Shown here: positions 17,023 through 26,050 of the stretch, piece after piece
How positions within the stretch are numbered: the first letter of the stretch is position 1
How the letters are laid out: every line of letters begins with the position of its first letter
NCBI GenBank assembly: GCA_028690445.1
Contig: JAQVBE010000012.1
Span: 1-64,000, forward strand
Direction of reading: 5' to 3'
Origin: Aliarcobacter sp.
Lineage (GTDB): Bacteria > Campylobacterota > Campylobacteria > Campylobacterales > Arcobacteraceae
Length of the DNA stretch: 64,000 bases
The notes under the pieces: generated by a model
What the model saw: only the letters and a program-made list of their open reading frames with translations
What the model was told of the DNA's origin: nothing
The model's database searches: none
Made by a program: the position numbers and the translations under genes

Positions 17023-17427
17023 ATGTTTAAACAAGTTAAATCTGCACTTTTTTGGTACTACCTATTTAAGTTTAGAAGAAGGGTAATTTTAATAGTTTTA
17101 CTTTTGATAATTGCTTCTTTTGCAAATGCAATTTATGGTGATGTTGTTGAATATTTAAAATTAAAAGATAAATTAGATTACTTAGAAATTGCACTTATCT
17201 CAAAATGGTTTATAATTATTTTTAATATAGTTTTTTCAATTTATCTTATTTTGACAATGTTTAAAAAAGAAGAGAATATTGAAGAAAGAAGTCTGAAAAA
17301 AGAGAAAAAAGTAGAATCAAAGCAGATAGAACAACCTAAAAAAGAAGAAAAGTTTACCCAAAGAGAAAAAAAGTTTTTATACAAAAAAACTCTTAAAACA
17401 AATGTTGATTTATTAGTAGAAAAGTAG
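17023..17427 (+). CDS. Hypothetical membrane protein with charged tail
   Basis: The 134-aa product has two membrane segments (about residues 17-36 and 59-80). A highly charged Lys/Glu-rich cytoplasmic tail from about residue 83 looks like a coiled or disordered segment. Only 9 bp separate it from the preceding gene, and a GAAATG context gives the start. The layout suggests a small two-protein membrane assembly, but no function can be assigned. Confidence 0.7.
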   Translation: MFKQVKSALFWYYLFKFRRRVILIVLLLIIASFANAIYGDVVEYLKLKDKLDYLEIALISKWFIIIFNIVFSIYLILTMFKKEENIEERSLKKEKKVESKQIEQPKKEEKFTQREKKFLYKKTLKTNVDLLVEK

Positions 17428-17495
17428 AAGATTAAATTTTTTTACAATTTTAAATAGGTATAAATTAATAAAAGAAAACTTAAAAGATTCTAATG

Positions 17496-17580
17496 TGGTG
17501 CGGTTAGCGAGATTTGAACTCGCACACCCATAGGGCACTACCACCTCAAGGTAGCGTGTCTACCGTTCCACCATAACCGC
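17496..17580 (-). tRNA. tRNA-Leu (anticodon GAG)
   Basis: Read on the (-) strand, the gene begins GCGGTTATGG and ends with an encoded CCA. The anticodon arm is CTACC-TTGAGGT-GGTAG, giving anticodon GAG. A long variable arm (TGCCCTATGGGTG), typical of class II tRNA-Leu, follows. The T arm contains GTTCAAATC, and the acceptor stem pairs GCGGTTA with TAACCGC. Confidence 0.95.
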
Positions 17581-17592
17581 ACACTTTATAAT

Positions 17593-17628
17593 TAAAAAAA
17601 GGTCAAGAAGAAAACTTCCTGACCTTTA
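17593..17628 (-). terminator. atpE terminator
   Basis: GGTCAAGAAG (17601-17610) and CTTCCTGACC (17615-17624) form a 10-bp stem with one A-C mismatch and an AAAA loop. In the (-) direction it is followed by a run of seven T, as expected for a factor-independent terminator of atpE. Confidence 0.8.
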
Positions 17629-17657
17629 GAGTTTTATTAAATCTGTAGATTTAAAGA

Positions 17658-17972
17658 TTACCCTAAAAATGGATTTGCATATAATGCAATCATTGCAACA
17701 ACAAGTGCATAAATAACTTGAGCTTCGATCATCGCTAAAGCAATGAACATAGTAGTCATTAATTTTCCACCTAAACCTGGGTTTCTAGCAGTACCAGCAA
17801 TAGTTGCAGCAGCAGTATTACCCATACCAATAGCACCACCAAGTGCAGCAAGACCTAATCCAATTCCAGCAGCTACTACAGAGTAAGCTTTTAAAGTTTG
17901 GTTAGCAACTTCACCATCAGCAGCAAATGCAACAGCAGCAATAGCTAACATTAAAAGAACGATTTTTTTCAT
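17658..17972 (-). CDS. atpE: ATP synthase F0 subunit c
   Basis: This 104-aa c-ring subunit has two long hydrophobic helices. The glycine-rich helix 1 includes GLGLAALGGAIGMGNTAAATIAG. The polar loop ARNPG follows, and the proton-carrying Glu is in MIEAQVIYALV of helix 2. The first 18 residues (MKKIVLLML..AFA) look like a cleavable leader, which makes the protein longer than the usual 70-80 aa. It stands alone rather than in the atp operon, with its own structured leader and terminator. Confidence 0.96.
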   Translation of the reverse strand: MKKIVLLMLAIAAVAFAADGEVANQTLKAYSVVAAGIGLGLAALGGAIGMGNTAAATIAGTARNPGLGGKLMTTMFIALAMIEAQVIYALVVAMIALYANPFLG

Positions 17973-17998
17973 TCTAGATCCTTATATTTTATTAGTTT

Positions 17999-18038
17999 CA
18001 AAGTCCGTTCGGCTTGCGTATCCCTACTTAACACTTTG
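17999..18038 (-). promoter_or_regulatory. Structured 5' leader of atpE
   Basis: On the (-) strand, CAAAGT and ACTTTG enclose a GC-richer segment containing GGGATACGCAAGCCGAACGG, about 27-66 bp before the atpE start. This stands out from the AT-rich surroundings and could fold in the mRNA leader. Its role is unknown. Confidence 0.4.
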
Positions 18039-18147
18039 TTGGCAGTGATTATATACAAATAAAAATAAAATAAAGCTAAAAATTTCTATTTTCTTTTTAT
18101 TTACCAAAGTTTGATAAAATGAGCATAATTATTGAAAAAGGTTACAA

Positions 18148-20232
18148 ATGAAAAAAATATTTTTATCTATTAGTCTGCTAATTATTCTATTTTTAGGAGC
18201 AATTTATGGATTATTATTTACAAAATTTGGGAACAATATATTTTCATCATATATTGAAAATAAAGTTAATTTAGATCAGAAAGATGTCAAATTAAAGGTA
18301 AATAATTTTACATTAACTTCAAATTATTTAAATTTTGATGCATCAATAAATGATAACTCTAAAATAAATATATCAGGTGATTTATCTATTTTCAAAAAAA
18401 GTGTAGATTTAAAATATGATATAAAAATTAATGATTTATCAACTTTGAAGAACTTAACCAAACAAGAATTTAAAGGTCCCTTCGTTACTAATGGAATTTT
18501 TATTGGAAATGAAGACGAAGCAATCATTCAAGGAACATCTGATATTGCACAAAGTCAAACTAAATATTATTTTAACTTAGAAGATTTTGAGCCAAGAAAT
18601 ATAAATGTTCAAATAAAAAATGCAAAAATTGAAGATATATTAACTTTACTAAATAAACCAATATATGCAAAGGGTGATTTAAATATTTTAGCTGATATAA
18701 AAAATACAAATATTTCAAATTTAGATGGAATGATTGTTTCTAAAATATCTAATGGAAAAATTGATAATGAAGTTATAAATAAAGAGTTTAATCAGGCTTT
18801 AGTTTCACCAATTAGTTTTAACAGTGAAATAAGTACTCTTTTATTTCCAAATAAAGCTGAAATTAAAACTGATATAACAAGTTCTTTAGTAAATATTATT
18901 ATGAATAAAACAGTAGTTAATTTAGCAAAAAATGAAATTGAATCAGATTATAAAATTGATATTAAAAATTTAAGTAAATTTGAGGGAATCATTGCAAAAA
19001 AATTAAATGGTGAATTCACAACAAAAGGTAATTTAAAAGCATTTGATGAAACAATTAATATTGATGGTGATTCAGATTTCTTTGATAGTGTTATAAAATA
19101 TAATACAAACTTGACAAATTTTAAACCTTCATATATTAAATTTTCTGTTGAAAATGCAAAATTAGAGAAATTATTTCAAATGCTAAATGAACCTATTTAT
19201 GCACTTGGTGATTTTAATATTCAAGGTGAAGTAAAAAATGCCAATATTAAAAGTTTAGATGGAAATATCAGCTCAAAAATCACTAATGCCACAATCGTAA
19301 ATGAAGTTACAAATACAGTATTTAAACAAGATATAAAAGAAAAAGTTAATTTTGATTTAAATATTGATACAAATTTAATTCTTAATCAAGCTGTATCAAA
19401 AGCAAAATTACATACAACAATCGGAAACTTAACATCACAAAATAGTGTTTATAATTTTATGGAAGATTCATTTAATAGTGATTATTTATTAAATATTCCA
19501 GCTTTAGAGAAGTTAAATAATATTTTAAATATGAATTTAAGAGGAAAAATTGATATAAATGGAGAAATAGCTAAAAAAGAAGACTCTCTTTTATTAAATG
19601 GAAAATCAAATACTTTAGGTGGAACTTTTGATTTTGATTTGAATAATTATAAATTAAATGCAAATTTAAAAAATATTGATGTTCAAGAATTATCTTATAT
19701 GTTAGATTATTCAAAAATAATTGATTCAAAAGCAAATTTTGTTTTAGATTATGATTTATTATATAAAAAAGGTGACTTAGTTGGAAAACTTATAAATGGA
19801 CATTTATTAGAAAATAATTTCACACTTTTACTTAGCCAATTAGGAAAATTTGATTTAAGCAAAGAAGTTTATGAAACACTTGATATAAATAGTCAAATTG
19901 ATAATAGGGTTTTAACATCTGATTTAATTATGAAAAGTGTAAATACACAAATTGATATTAAAGATTCTATGTTGGATTTAGAACAAAAATTAATTGATGC
20001 AAAAATTGATGCAAAAATTAAAGATAAAAAATATGAAATAGAAGTAAAAGGTGAAACATCTAATCCTAAAATTTCTTTGAATACAAAAGATTTATTGATA
20101 GAAAAACTCGATAAACAACTTGAAAAGAAAAGAGATAAAATTGAGGAAAAACTAAATAAAGTTTTAGGTGGAAATGCGGATGATAATAAAACTAAAGAAC
20201 TTATTAATAATCTCAAATTACTAATAAAATAG
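18148..20232 (+). CDS. AsmA-like large periplasmic protein
   Basis: The 694-aa protein has one N-terminal membrane anchor (residues 4-24). A long repetitive beta-rich body follows, of the kind seen in AsmA/TamB-like bridge proteins that move lipids between membranes. Internal repeats are clear: LLNKPIYAKGDLNI (about 170) recurs as MLNEPIYALGDFNI (about 350), each followed by LDG..SKI and later a DYKIDIKNL or LLNIPAL unit. A charged coiled tail closes it. Membership in the AsmA-like group is inferred from layout and repeats; no catalytic motif is seen. It is monocistronic. Confidence 0.6.
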   Translation: MKKIFLSISLLIILFLGAIYGLLFTKFGNNIFSSYIENKVNLDQKDVKLKVNNFTLTSNYLNFDASINDNSKINISGDLSIFKKSVDLKYDIKINDLSTLKNLTKQEFKGPFVTNGIFIGNEDEAIIQGTSDIAQSQTKYYFNLEDFEPRNINVQIKNAKIEDILTLLNKPIYAKGDLNILADIKNTNISNLDGMIVSKISNGKIDNEVINKEFNQALVSPISFNSEISTLLFPNKAEIKTDITSSLVNIIMNKTVVNLAKNEIESDYKIDIKNLSKFEGIIAKKLNGEFTTKGNLKAFDETINIDGDSDFFDSVIKYNTNLTNFKPSYIKFSVENAKLEKLFQMLNEPIYALGDFNIQGEVKNANIKSLDGNISSKITNATIVNEVTNTVFKQDIKEKVNFDLNIDTNLILNQAVSKAKLHTTIGNLTSQNSVYNFMEDSFNSDYLLNIPALEKLNNILNMNLRGKIDINGEIAKKEDSLLLNGKSNTLGGTFDFDLNNYKLNANLKNIDVQELSYMLDYSKIIDSKANFVLDYDLLYKKGDLVGKLINGHLLENNFTLLLSQLGKFDLSKEVYETLDINSQIDNRVLTSDLIMKSVNTQIDIKDSMLDLEQKLIDAKIDAKIKDKKYEIEVKGETSNPKISLNTKDLLIEKLDKQLEKKRDKIEEKLNKVLGGNADDNKTKELINNLKLLIK

Positions 20233-20252
20233 AGTTCTAAACTCTATTTTAT
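20228..20252. terminator. Terminator after the AsmA-like gene
   Basis: AATAGAGTT and AACTCTATT form a perfect 9-bp stem around CTA and are followed by TTATTATTT. The stem overlaps the stop codon at 20230-20232. Confidence 0.7.
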
Positions 20253-20307
20253 TATTTCAAAATAAAAATGTTTTCAAAATGAAGTGATAGTTTAAAATTT
20301 ATCTGTT

Positions 20308-20625
20308 TTAAAGACCTAAATATATAATCCCATCTTCAATTTTAGTTTCATAAATACCAGTACAGCCAGAGTCATTTCCCAAAGCTTTTCCACTTGATAA
20401 ATCTATTTCCCAATTATGTAAAGGGCAAGTTACTTGTTTATCATGAACTAAGCCATCGCTAAGTTTTCCTTTTTTATGTGGGCAAATATTATTTATTGCA
20501 AAAATTGAACCATCTCTTGTTTTAAAAATAGCGATTTCAATTTCACTAATTTTAACTTTTCTTGAACCCATGAAAGGGATATTTTCAAGAGTTGTGATTT
20601 TGTACCATTTTTTTGTATTTGACAT
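20308..20625 (-). CDS. nirD: Nitrite reductase small subunit NirD
   Basis: This 105-aa Rieske-type subunit belongs to cytoplasmic NADH-dependent nitrite reductase. The 2Fe-2S ligands are in CPHKKGKLSDG and CPLHNWEIDLSSG. It follows nirB directly (2 bp gap), so the two are cotranscribed and together reduce nitrite to ammonium. Confidence 0.92.
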   Translation of the reverse strand: MSNTKKWYKITTLENIPFMGSRKVKISEIEIAIFKTRDGSIFAINNICPHKKGKLSDGLVHDKQVTCPLHNWEIDLSSGKALGNDSGCTGIYETKIEDGIIYLGL

Positions 20626-20627
20626 TT

Positions 20628-23099
20628 TTATATTTCCTTTGCTTCAAAACTAAAAGAATCTTCTGGGTTTATTACTATTGGATTAAATTCTTTTGTAAAT
20701 CCCTCTTCAATTGCTTTTGCCCATGGATCAACTTGTGCTGATTTTTGTGATATTTCAAATTTGTTTGCATAATATGAGACTTTTTGTTTATCTAACATCA
20801 CATCTTTTACATATTGTAAACCAGTTCGTTCAACCCAATGAGCTGTTCTTTCTAAATAATAGGCATCTTCTCTATAAAATTGCATAAAAGCTTTTACATA
20901 AGTTAGTAATTGCTCATCTGTTTCAACTTTACAAAGAAAATCTGTAACTCGCACTTTTATACCACCATTTCCAGCAATTGAAATTTCCCAACCAGAATCA
21001 ACTCCAATGATTCCTAAATCTTTGATAGTAGCCTCCGCACAATTTCTTGGACATCCTGAAACTGCAATTTTAAATTTATGTGGAGTCCAAGAACCCCATG
21101 TGAGTTTTTCAATAATTACACCCATATTCATAGAATCCTGAGTTCCAAATCTACACCAAACATTTCCTACACAAGTTTTTACAGTTCTTAAACCTTTTGC
21201 ATAGGCTTGACCTGATACAAAACCACAATCATTTAAGTCTTTCCACATAGGTTCAAGTTGTTCTTTTTTAACTCCCAACATATCAAGTCTTTGACCACCT
21301 GTAAATTTAACAGTTGGAACATCGTATTTCACTGCAATATCTGCAATATCTTTTAACTCTTGTGGACTTGTAAGTCCTCCCCAAATCCTAGGAATGACAG
21401 AATAAGTTCCATCTTTTTGAATATTTGCAAATATTCGGTCGTTTACTAAGGCACTTCTTCTATCATTTTTGTATTTATCATCGTTATATTTTACAAGTAG
21501 ATAATAATTTATAGCAGGTCTGCATTTTGAACAACCATCGGCAGTTTTCCAATCTAAGCTTTTAAAAACATTATAAACAGTTTCAAATTCCCCATCATCA
21601 ATAGTTTTTTTAATATCTTTATGTCCAAGTATTGTACAAGAACAAATTCCTTCTTCACTGGCTTTATATTCATCACCTAAAGTATTTATTAAAATTTGTT
21701 CAACCAAACCTAAACATGAACCACATGAAGCTCCAGCTTTCGTGCATGATTTTACATCGCTTAGAGATTTTAAATCTTTTTCTTTGATTGCTTTTACAAT
21801 ATCACCTTTACAAACTCCATTACACCCGCAAACTTCTTCATCATCACTCATAGAATTTATATCATTTCCACCATGACCTGAATCACCTGAATCACCTGAA
21901 AGTGCTGATTTTCCAAATAAGATTTTTGTTCTTAAATCTGAAATATCTGTATGCTCTTTTAGAAGTTTTAAATACCAAGAAGCATCGTTTGTATCGCCAT
22001 AAAGTACAATTCCTATGATTTTATTCTCATAAATTACAAGTTTCTTGTAAATTCCAGCTCTTTCATCTAATAAAATCAAATCCTCAGTTGTTACATCTCC
22101 TAAATAATCACCAGCAGAAAATAAATCAACGCCTGAAATTTTAAGTCTAGTTGATAAAGTAGAGCCTTCATAACCATCAGTCTTTTTGTTTGCTAAAACT
22201 TTTGCTAAAACTTTTGCTTGTTCATAAAGTGGGGAAACTAATCCATAAGTATTTCCATCGTGTTCAACACATTCTCCAATTGCAAAAATAGAATCATCAG
22301 AAGTTTTTAGGAAATCATCTACAAGAATTCCTTTATTACAATTTAGTGAAGCATCAAGAGCTAATTTTGTGTTTGGAATAATTCCCGTTGCAAAAACAAC
22401 TAAGTTTGATTCAACACAAACTCCATCTGTAAACTCTACTTTTTCAACAATTCCATCTCCTGAAATCTCTTTTATAGTTGTGTTTAGTTTAAATTCAATT
22501 CCATATTTTTCAAGATTTCTTTGAAGTAATTTTCCACCAGTTGAGTCAAGTTGTTGTGATAAAATTGAGCCACTTCTGTGAACTAAAATAGTTTTAATTC
22601 CATGTTTTGCAATTCCATAAGCAGCTTCAAGTCCAAGAAGTCCACCACCAACTACAACGGCAGTTTTATCTTTTCTAATAGTGCTAATAATTGCATCAAC
22701 ATCGGCTTTTGTTCTAAATGCAATTACATTTTCTAAGTCACTTCCTTTTGTTTTTGGAATAAAGGCAGTCGAACCTGTTGCTATTAGAAGTTTGTCGTAA
22801 GACTCTATTTTTCCACTTTCACTTTTGATAGTTTTATTTGTTTTATCAATTGATACAATTTTATCGCCTTTGTGTAAAGTGATATTGTTTTGTTCATACC
22901 ATAATAAATGATTTATGATTGTATCTTCAAAAGTTTTTTCAGTTGAAAGTATATAAGATAACATGATTCTATTATAGTTTACATGTGGCTCTTCACCATA
23001 AATAGTTATGTCATATTTATCTTTGTTTATTTCTAAAAGGTCTTCGATGGTTCGAAGTCCACTCATCCCATTTCCGATTACTACTAGTTTTTCTTTCAC
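20628..23099 (-). CDS. nirB: Nitrite reductase large subunit NirB
   Basis: NirB is the siroheme flavoprotein that reduces nitrite to ammonium with NADH. The 823-aa protein has an N-terminal FAD/NAD(P) reductase domain (VIGNGMSGLRTIEDL; GGGLLGLEAAYG). Next comes a BFD-like 2Fe-2S domain (CGCNGVCKG and CTKAGASCGSCLG), then the sulfite/nitrite reductase half-domains. The 4Fe-4S/siroheme ligands lie in CVGNVWCRFG and SGCPRNCAEA. A Ser/Gly-rich SGDSGDSGHGGND linker sits before the BFD domain. The upstream dyad at 23166-23180 recurs before the nitrate reductase and transporter genes, suggesting a shared regulon. Confidence 0.96.
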   Translation of the reverse strand: MKEKLVVIGNGMSGLRTIEDLLEINKDKYDITIYGEEPHVNYNRIMLSYILSTEKTFEDTIINHLLWYEQNNITLHKGDKIVSIDKTNKTIKSESGKIESYDKLLIATGSTAFIPKTKGSDLENVIAFRTKADVDAIISTIRKDKTAVVVGGGLLGLEAAYGIAKHGIKTILVHRSGSILSQQLDSTGGKLLQRNLEKYGIEFKLNTTIKEISGDGIVEKVEFTDGVCVESNLVVFATGIIPNTKLALDASLNCNKGILVDDFLKTSDDSIFAIGECVEHDGNTYGLVSPLYEQAKVLAKVLANKKTDGYEGSTLSTRLKISGVDLFSAGDYLGDVTTEDLILLDERAGIYKKLVIYENKIIGIVLYGDTNDASWYLKLLKEHTDISDLRTKILFGKSALSGDSGDSGHGGNDINSMSDDEEVCGCNGVCKGDIVKAIKEKDLKSLSDVKSCTKAGASCGSCLGLVEQILINTLGDEYKASEEGICSCTILGHKDIKKTIDDGEFETVYNVFKSLDWKTADGCSKCRPAINYYLLVKYNDDKYKNDRRSALVNDRIFANIQKDGTYSVIPRIWGGLTSPQELKDIADIAVKYDVPTVKFTGGQRLDMLGVKKEQLEPMWKDLNDCGFVSGQAYAKGLRTVKTCVGNVWCRFGTQDSMNMGVIIEKLTWGSWTPHKFKIAVSGCPRNCAEATIKDLGIIGVDSGWEISIAGNGGIKVRVTDFLCKVETDEQLLTYVKAFMQFYREDAYYLERTAHWVERTGLQYVKDVMLDKQKVSYYANKFEISQKSAQVDPWAKAIEEGFTKEFNPIVINPEDSFSFEAKEI

Positions 23100-23352
23100 T
23101 TTGAATCCTTTAATCTCTGTTGATTAAATTATTCCATAAAGTTTTATTTTGTGATTAGAAAATATGTATATAAAATATTCACTTTAACTTAACTTTTAAT
23201 TAGAGTTAAAACTATATATTTATTATACTAACAAATTGGCTATTAAATCTTATTTTAATACTTAAAAATACATTAATAATTAATTGACTCAAATCAAGAC
23301 AATTATTGTCCTATTTAAATATACTTCCCAATATAATTAATAAAGGATAAAT
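23100..23352. promoter_or_regulatory. Divergent nirB / chemoreceptor control region
   Basis: No gene is seen in this AT-rich 253-bp gap. Toward nirB it holds TGTATATAAAATATTCA (23165-23181), identical over 17 bp to the narK upstream region. Toward the chemoreceptor it holds TTGACTCAAATCAA (23284-23297), which fits an FNR/CRP-like TTGAT-N4-ATCAA with one mismatch, and directly after it the perfect dyad GACAATTATTGTC (23298-23310). Confidence 0.6.
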
Positions 23353-24762
23353 ATGTTTAATTTAAAATCATTGTATTTAAGAATGACAATCGTTCATTAC
23401 ATAGGAATAATAATACTTCCTCTGAATGCGTTTTTATTTACTTCAAATAGTATTGCTCAAATAGTTCAAGTAGTTATTGCACTTGCACTTATTATTCATG
23501 AGTTAGATGAGAGAAAAAATGGAAAATTATTATCACAAGAATTAGTAAAATTTCTTAAAAATATGGACAATAAAAATGTAAGTTTAGAAATAAATACTTC
23601 AATGGCAAGTGAATATTCACAAATAAAAGATGTAATAGACCAAAGAGAAGTAGGATTATTAAAAAAAGAAAATGAAGAATTACTTTTAATTCAAGAAGCA
23701 AAAATGGTAATGGATAAGATAAAACATGGTCTTTACTCAGATATTATAACTTCAACGACTTCAAACAAATCTCTCGAAGAGTTTAAACAAGGTGTTAATG
23801 AAATGATAGTTGAGACAAGAGGGCATTTTTCAAATGTAAATAATATTTTAAATGAATACACAAATTATGATTATAGAAATGAATTAAAACTTGAGGGGAT
23901 TACAAAAGAGGGTGAATTTAAACTCTTAGTGGATTCTGTTAATAAATTAAAAAATGCCATTACTCAAATGTTATTGGAAAATAAAACAAATGGAGTTGCT
24001 CTTCAAAACACATCTGAAGTTTTATTAAATAATGTAGATAAACTTAACCAATCTTCAAATGAAGCAGCACAGAGTTTAAAAAATACATCAAGTGTTTTAG
24101 AAAAAATTACTCAAAATGTAGATAAAACTTCAGTGCAAACAAAACAAATGTCAAATCTTGCAAATGCTGTAACGGTTTCTGCAACTGATGGTTTAAATTT
24201 AGCTTTTAAAACAACAACTGCAATGGATGAAATAAATGAAAAAGTAAGTGCAATAAATGAATCTATCACAATTATTGATCAAATTGCATTTCAAACAAAT
24301 ATTCTTTCTTTAAATGCAGCAGTAGAAGCAGCAACAGCAGGAGAAGCAGGGAAAGGTTTTGCGGTAGTTGCACAAGAAGTTAGAAATCTTGCAAATAATA
24401 GTACACAAGCTGCCCGTGAAATTAAAAATCTTGTTGAATCTGCAAATATAAAAGCGAATGAGGGAAAAACAATAGCCAATAATATGATTCAAGGTTATAC
24501 TACTTTAAACAGTGATATTAATAAAACTATTGAATTAATAGGTGATGTTTCAAGTGCTTCAAAAGAGCAACAAATAGGAATTATACAAATAAACGATGCA
24601 ATAAATATACTTGAAAAACAAGTTGAAGCAAATGCTGAGGTTTCTTTACAAGCTAATAATATTGCAGTTAAAACATCAAATATTGCTAATAAAATTGTAG
24701 ATAATGCTAATCAAAAAGAGTTTGAAGGAAAAGATAGTATTAATTGTAAAAGATGTAATTAA
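23353..24762 (+). CDS. Methyl-accepting chemotaxis protein
   Basis: The 469-aa receptor has two closely spaced membrane segments at its N terminus (about residues 10-28 and 32-47), with almost no periplasmic sensor between them. A cytoplasmic region and the signalling domain follow. The hairpin tip reads [20 protein letters not shown] (about 310-329). A sensor without a periplasmic domain suggests detection of an internal or membrane signal. The globin-EAL gene starts 24 bp downstream, so they probably form an operon under the FNR-like element upstream. The C terminus ends in CKRCN, an unusual Cys pair. Confidence 0.88.
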   Translation: MFNLKSLYLRMTIVHYIGIIILPLNAFLFTSNSIAQIVQVVIALALIIHELDERKNGKLLSQELVKFLKNMDNKNVSLEINTSMASEYSQIKDVIDQREVGLLKKENEELLLIQEAKMVMDKIKHGLYSDIITSTTSNKSLEEFKQGVNEMIVETRGHFSNVNNILNEYTNYDYRNELKLEGITKEGEFKLLVDSVNKLKNAITQMLLENKTNGVALQNTSEVLLNNVDKLNQSSNEAAQSLKNTSSVLEKITQNVDKTSVQTKQMSNLANAVTVSATDGLNLAFKTTTAMDEINEKVSAINESITIIDQIAFQTNILSLNAAVEAATAGEAGKGFAVVAQEVRNLANNSTQAAREIKNLVESANIKANEGKTIANNMIQGYTTLNSDINKTIELIGDVSSASKEQQIGIIQINDAINILEKQVEANAEVSLQANNIAVKTSNIANKIVDNANQKEFEGKDSINCKRCN

Positions 24763-24785
24763 TATAATAATGAAAAGAGAAAATT

Positions 24786-25997
24786 ATGGATTTAAACTAT
24801 AAAGAAATAAGTAATTTAAATGAAAGAAATTATAAAAAATTATTAAAAAATTACAAATTTAACCAAGAAGATGCTACTTCTTTAAAAAGCTTAAAAAACA
24901 TGGCAAATAATTACTCAAAAGAGTTATTAGATGGATTTTATGAGTTTATTTTTGAATTTGACCATGCCAAAATGTTTTTACATAATAAAGAGATTTTAAC
25001 AAGACATGAAAGAGGAATAAAAAATTGGTATTTAAATCTTTTTTGTGGTTTATATGATGAAAGTTATTTTGAAAAGCTAAATATTATTAGTGAAATTCAT
25101 GTTCGTATTGGTTTACCTGCACATTATGTAAATGCTGCGTTTAGTTATGTTCGAGGTTTTTTAAAAAAGATTTTAATAAAAGAAGAAAAATATGAATTTT
25201 TATGTTCAGTTGATAAAATAATTGATATTAATTTGGACATTTTAACTATTGCGTATAGAGAAGAAGAACAAAGTAAACTTGTAGATAATATTGTTTTTTT
25301 AAAAAATGTAGTTGATAGTTCAAATATAGAACCTTATTTTCAAGCGATTTATGATGCAAAAACTATGAAAATAAATAAATATGAATCTTTAATGAGATTG
25401 ATTGACCCAAAAAGTAAAGAAGTATTTTCTGTATTTCCTTTTTTACAAACGGCTAAAAAAATAAAATCGTATGAAAAAATGATGACCATTATGCTTTCAA
25501 AAACATTTAAAACTTTTTGTCATTTGGATATTGAGTTTAGTATAAATCTATGTTATGAAGATATTTCAAATGAATCATTTAGAAATTTTATTTATGAAAA
25601 AATTTCTAGTTGTAGTAAACCAAAAAATATTATTTTTGAAATACTAGAATCAGATTTTATAGAAGATTTTAATATAGTAAAAGATTTTGCTACATATGTT
25701 AGAATCTTTGGTTGTAAAATTGCCATAGATGATTTTGGAAGTGGCTATTCAAGTATGGAAAATATTTTAAAATTAAACCCAGAAATTATCAAAATAGATG
25801 GTTCTTTAATAAAAAATATTGACATTTCACAAGAATCAAAAACAATTGTAAAAAATATTGTAAATATGGCAAAAGAATTAAATGCAAAAACCGTTGCTGA
25901 ATATGTTCACTCAAAAGAGGTTTTTGATATTGTAAAGAGTTTAGATATTGACTATTTACAAGGATTTTATTTAGCTGAACCTAAAGCTTTTTCATAA
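24786..25997 (+). CDS. Globin-coupled EAL-domain phosphodiesterase
   Basis: This 403-aa protein joins an N-terminal globin-coupled sensor domain (about 1-165) to an EAL domain (about 180-400). The probable proximal heme ligand is H105 in SEIHVRIGLPAHY, matching the H..IGL.P pattern of DosC-type sensors. The EAL domain has ESLMR in place of EALxR, FEILE, IDDFGSGYSS, KIDGSLI and the end motif LQGFYLAEP, so c-di-GMP hydrolysis is likely. It would couple oxygen or nitric oxide to c-di-GMP. It follows the chemoreceptor gene and ends at a hairpin. Confidence 0.85.
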   Translation: MDLNYKEISNLNERNYKKLLKNYKFNQEDATSLKSLKNMANNYSKELLDGFYEFIFEFDHAKMFLHNKEILTRHERGIKNWYLNLFCGLYDESYFEKLNIISEIHVRIGLPAHYVNAAFSYVRGFLKKILIKEEKYEFLCSVDKIIDINLDILTIAYREEEQSKLVDNIVFLKNVVDSSNIEPYFQAIYDAKTMKINKYESLMRLIDPKSKEVFSVFPFLQTAKKIKSYEKMMTIMLSKTFKTFCHLDIEFSINLCYEDISNESFRNFIYEKISSCSKPKNIIFEILESDFIEDFNIVKDFATYVRIFGCKIAIDDFGSGYSSMENILKLNPEIIKIDGSLIKNIDISQESKTIVKNIVNMAKELNAKTVAEYVHSKEVFDIVKSLDIDYLQGFYLAEPKAFS

Positions 25998-26003
25998 TTT
26001 TAT

Positions 26004-26042
26004 AAGGTTGTATCATGACACACTAGCATAATACAACTTTTT
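26004..26042 (+). terminator. Terminator after globin-EAL gene
   Basis: GTTGTAT (26007-26013) and ATACAAC (26031-26037) pair, with an inner ATG/CAT extension, and TTTTT follows on the + strand. It precedes the convergent end of the nitrate reductase gene at 26051. Confidence 0.6.
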
Positions 26043-26050
26043 AAAATCTC

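Noticed and set aside
18148-20232. Outer-membrane autotransporter or adhesin
   Set aside because: The protein has an uncleaved-type N-terminal anchor, no beta-barrel domain and no terminal aromatic residue; an AsmA-like layout fits better.
24291-24492. Two Cys/Ala-rich frames opposite the chemoreceptor tip
   Set aside because: They are reverse-strand shadows of the conserved MCP hairpin and have no start signals.
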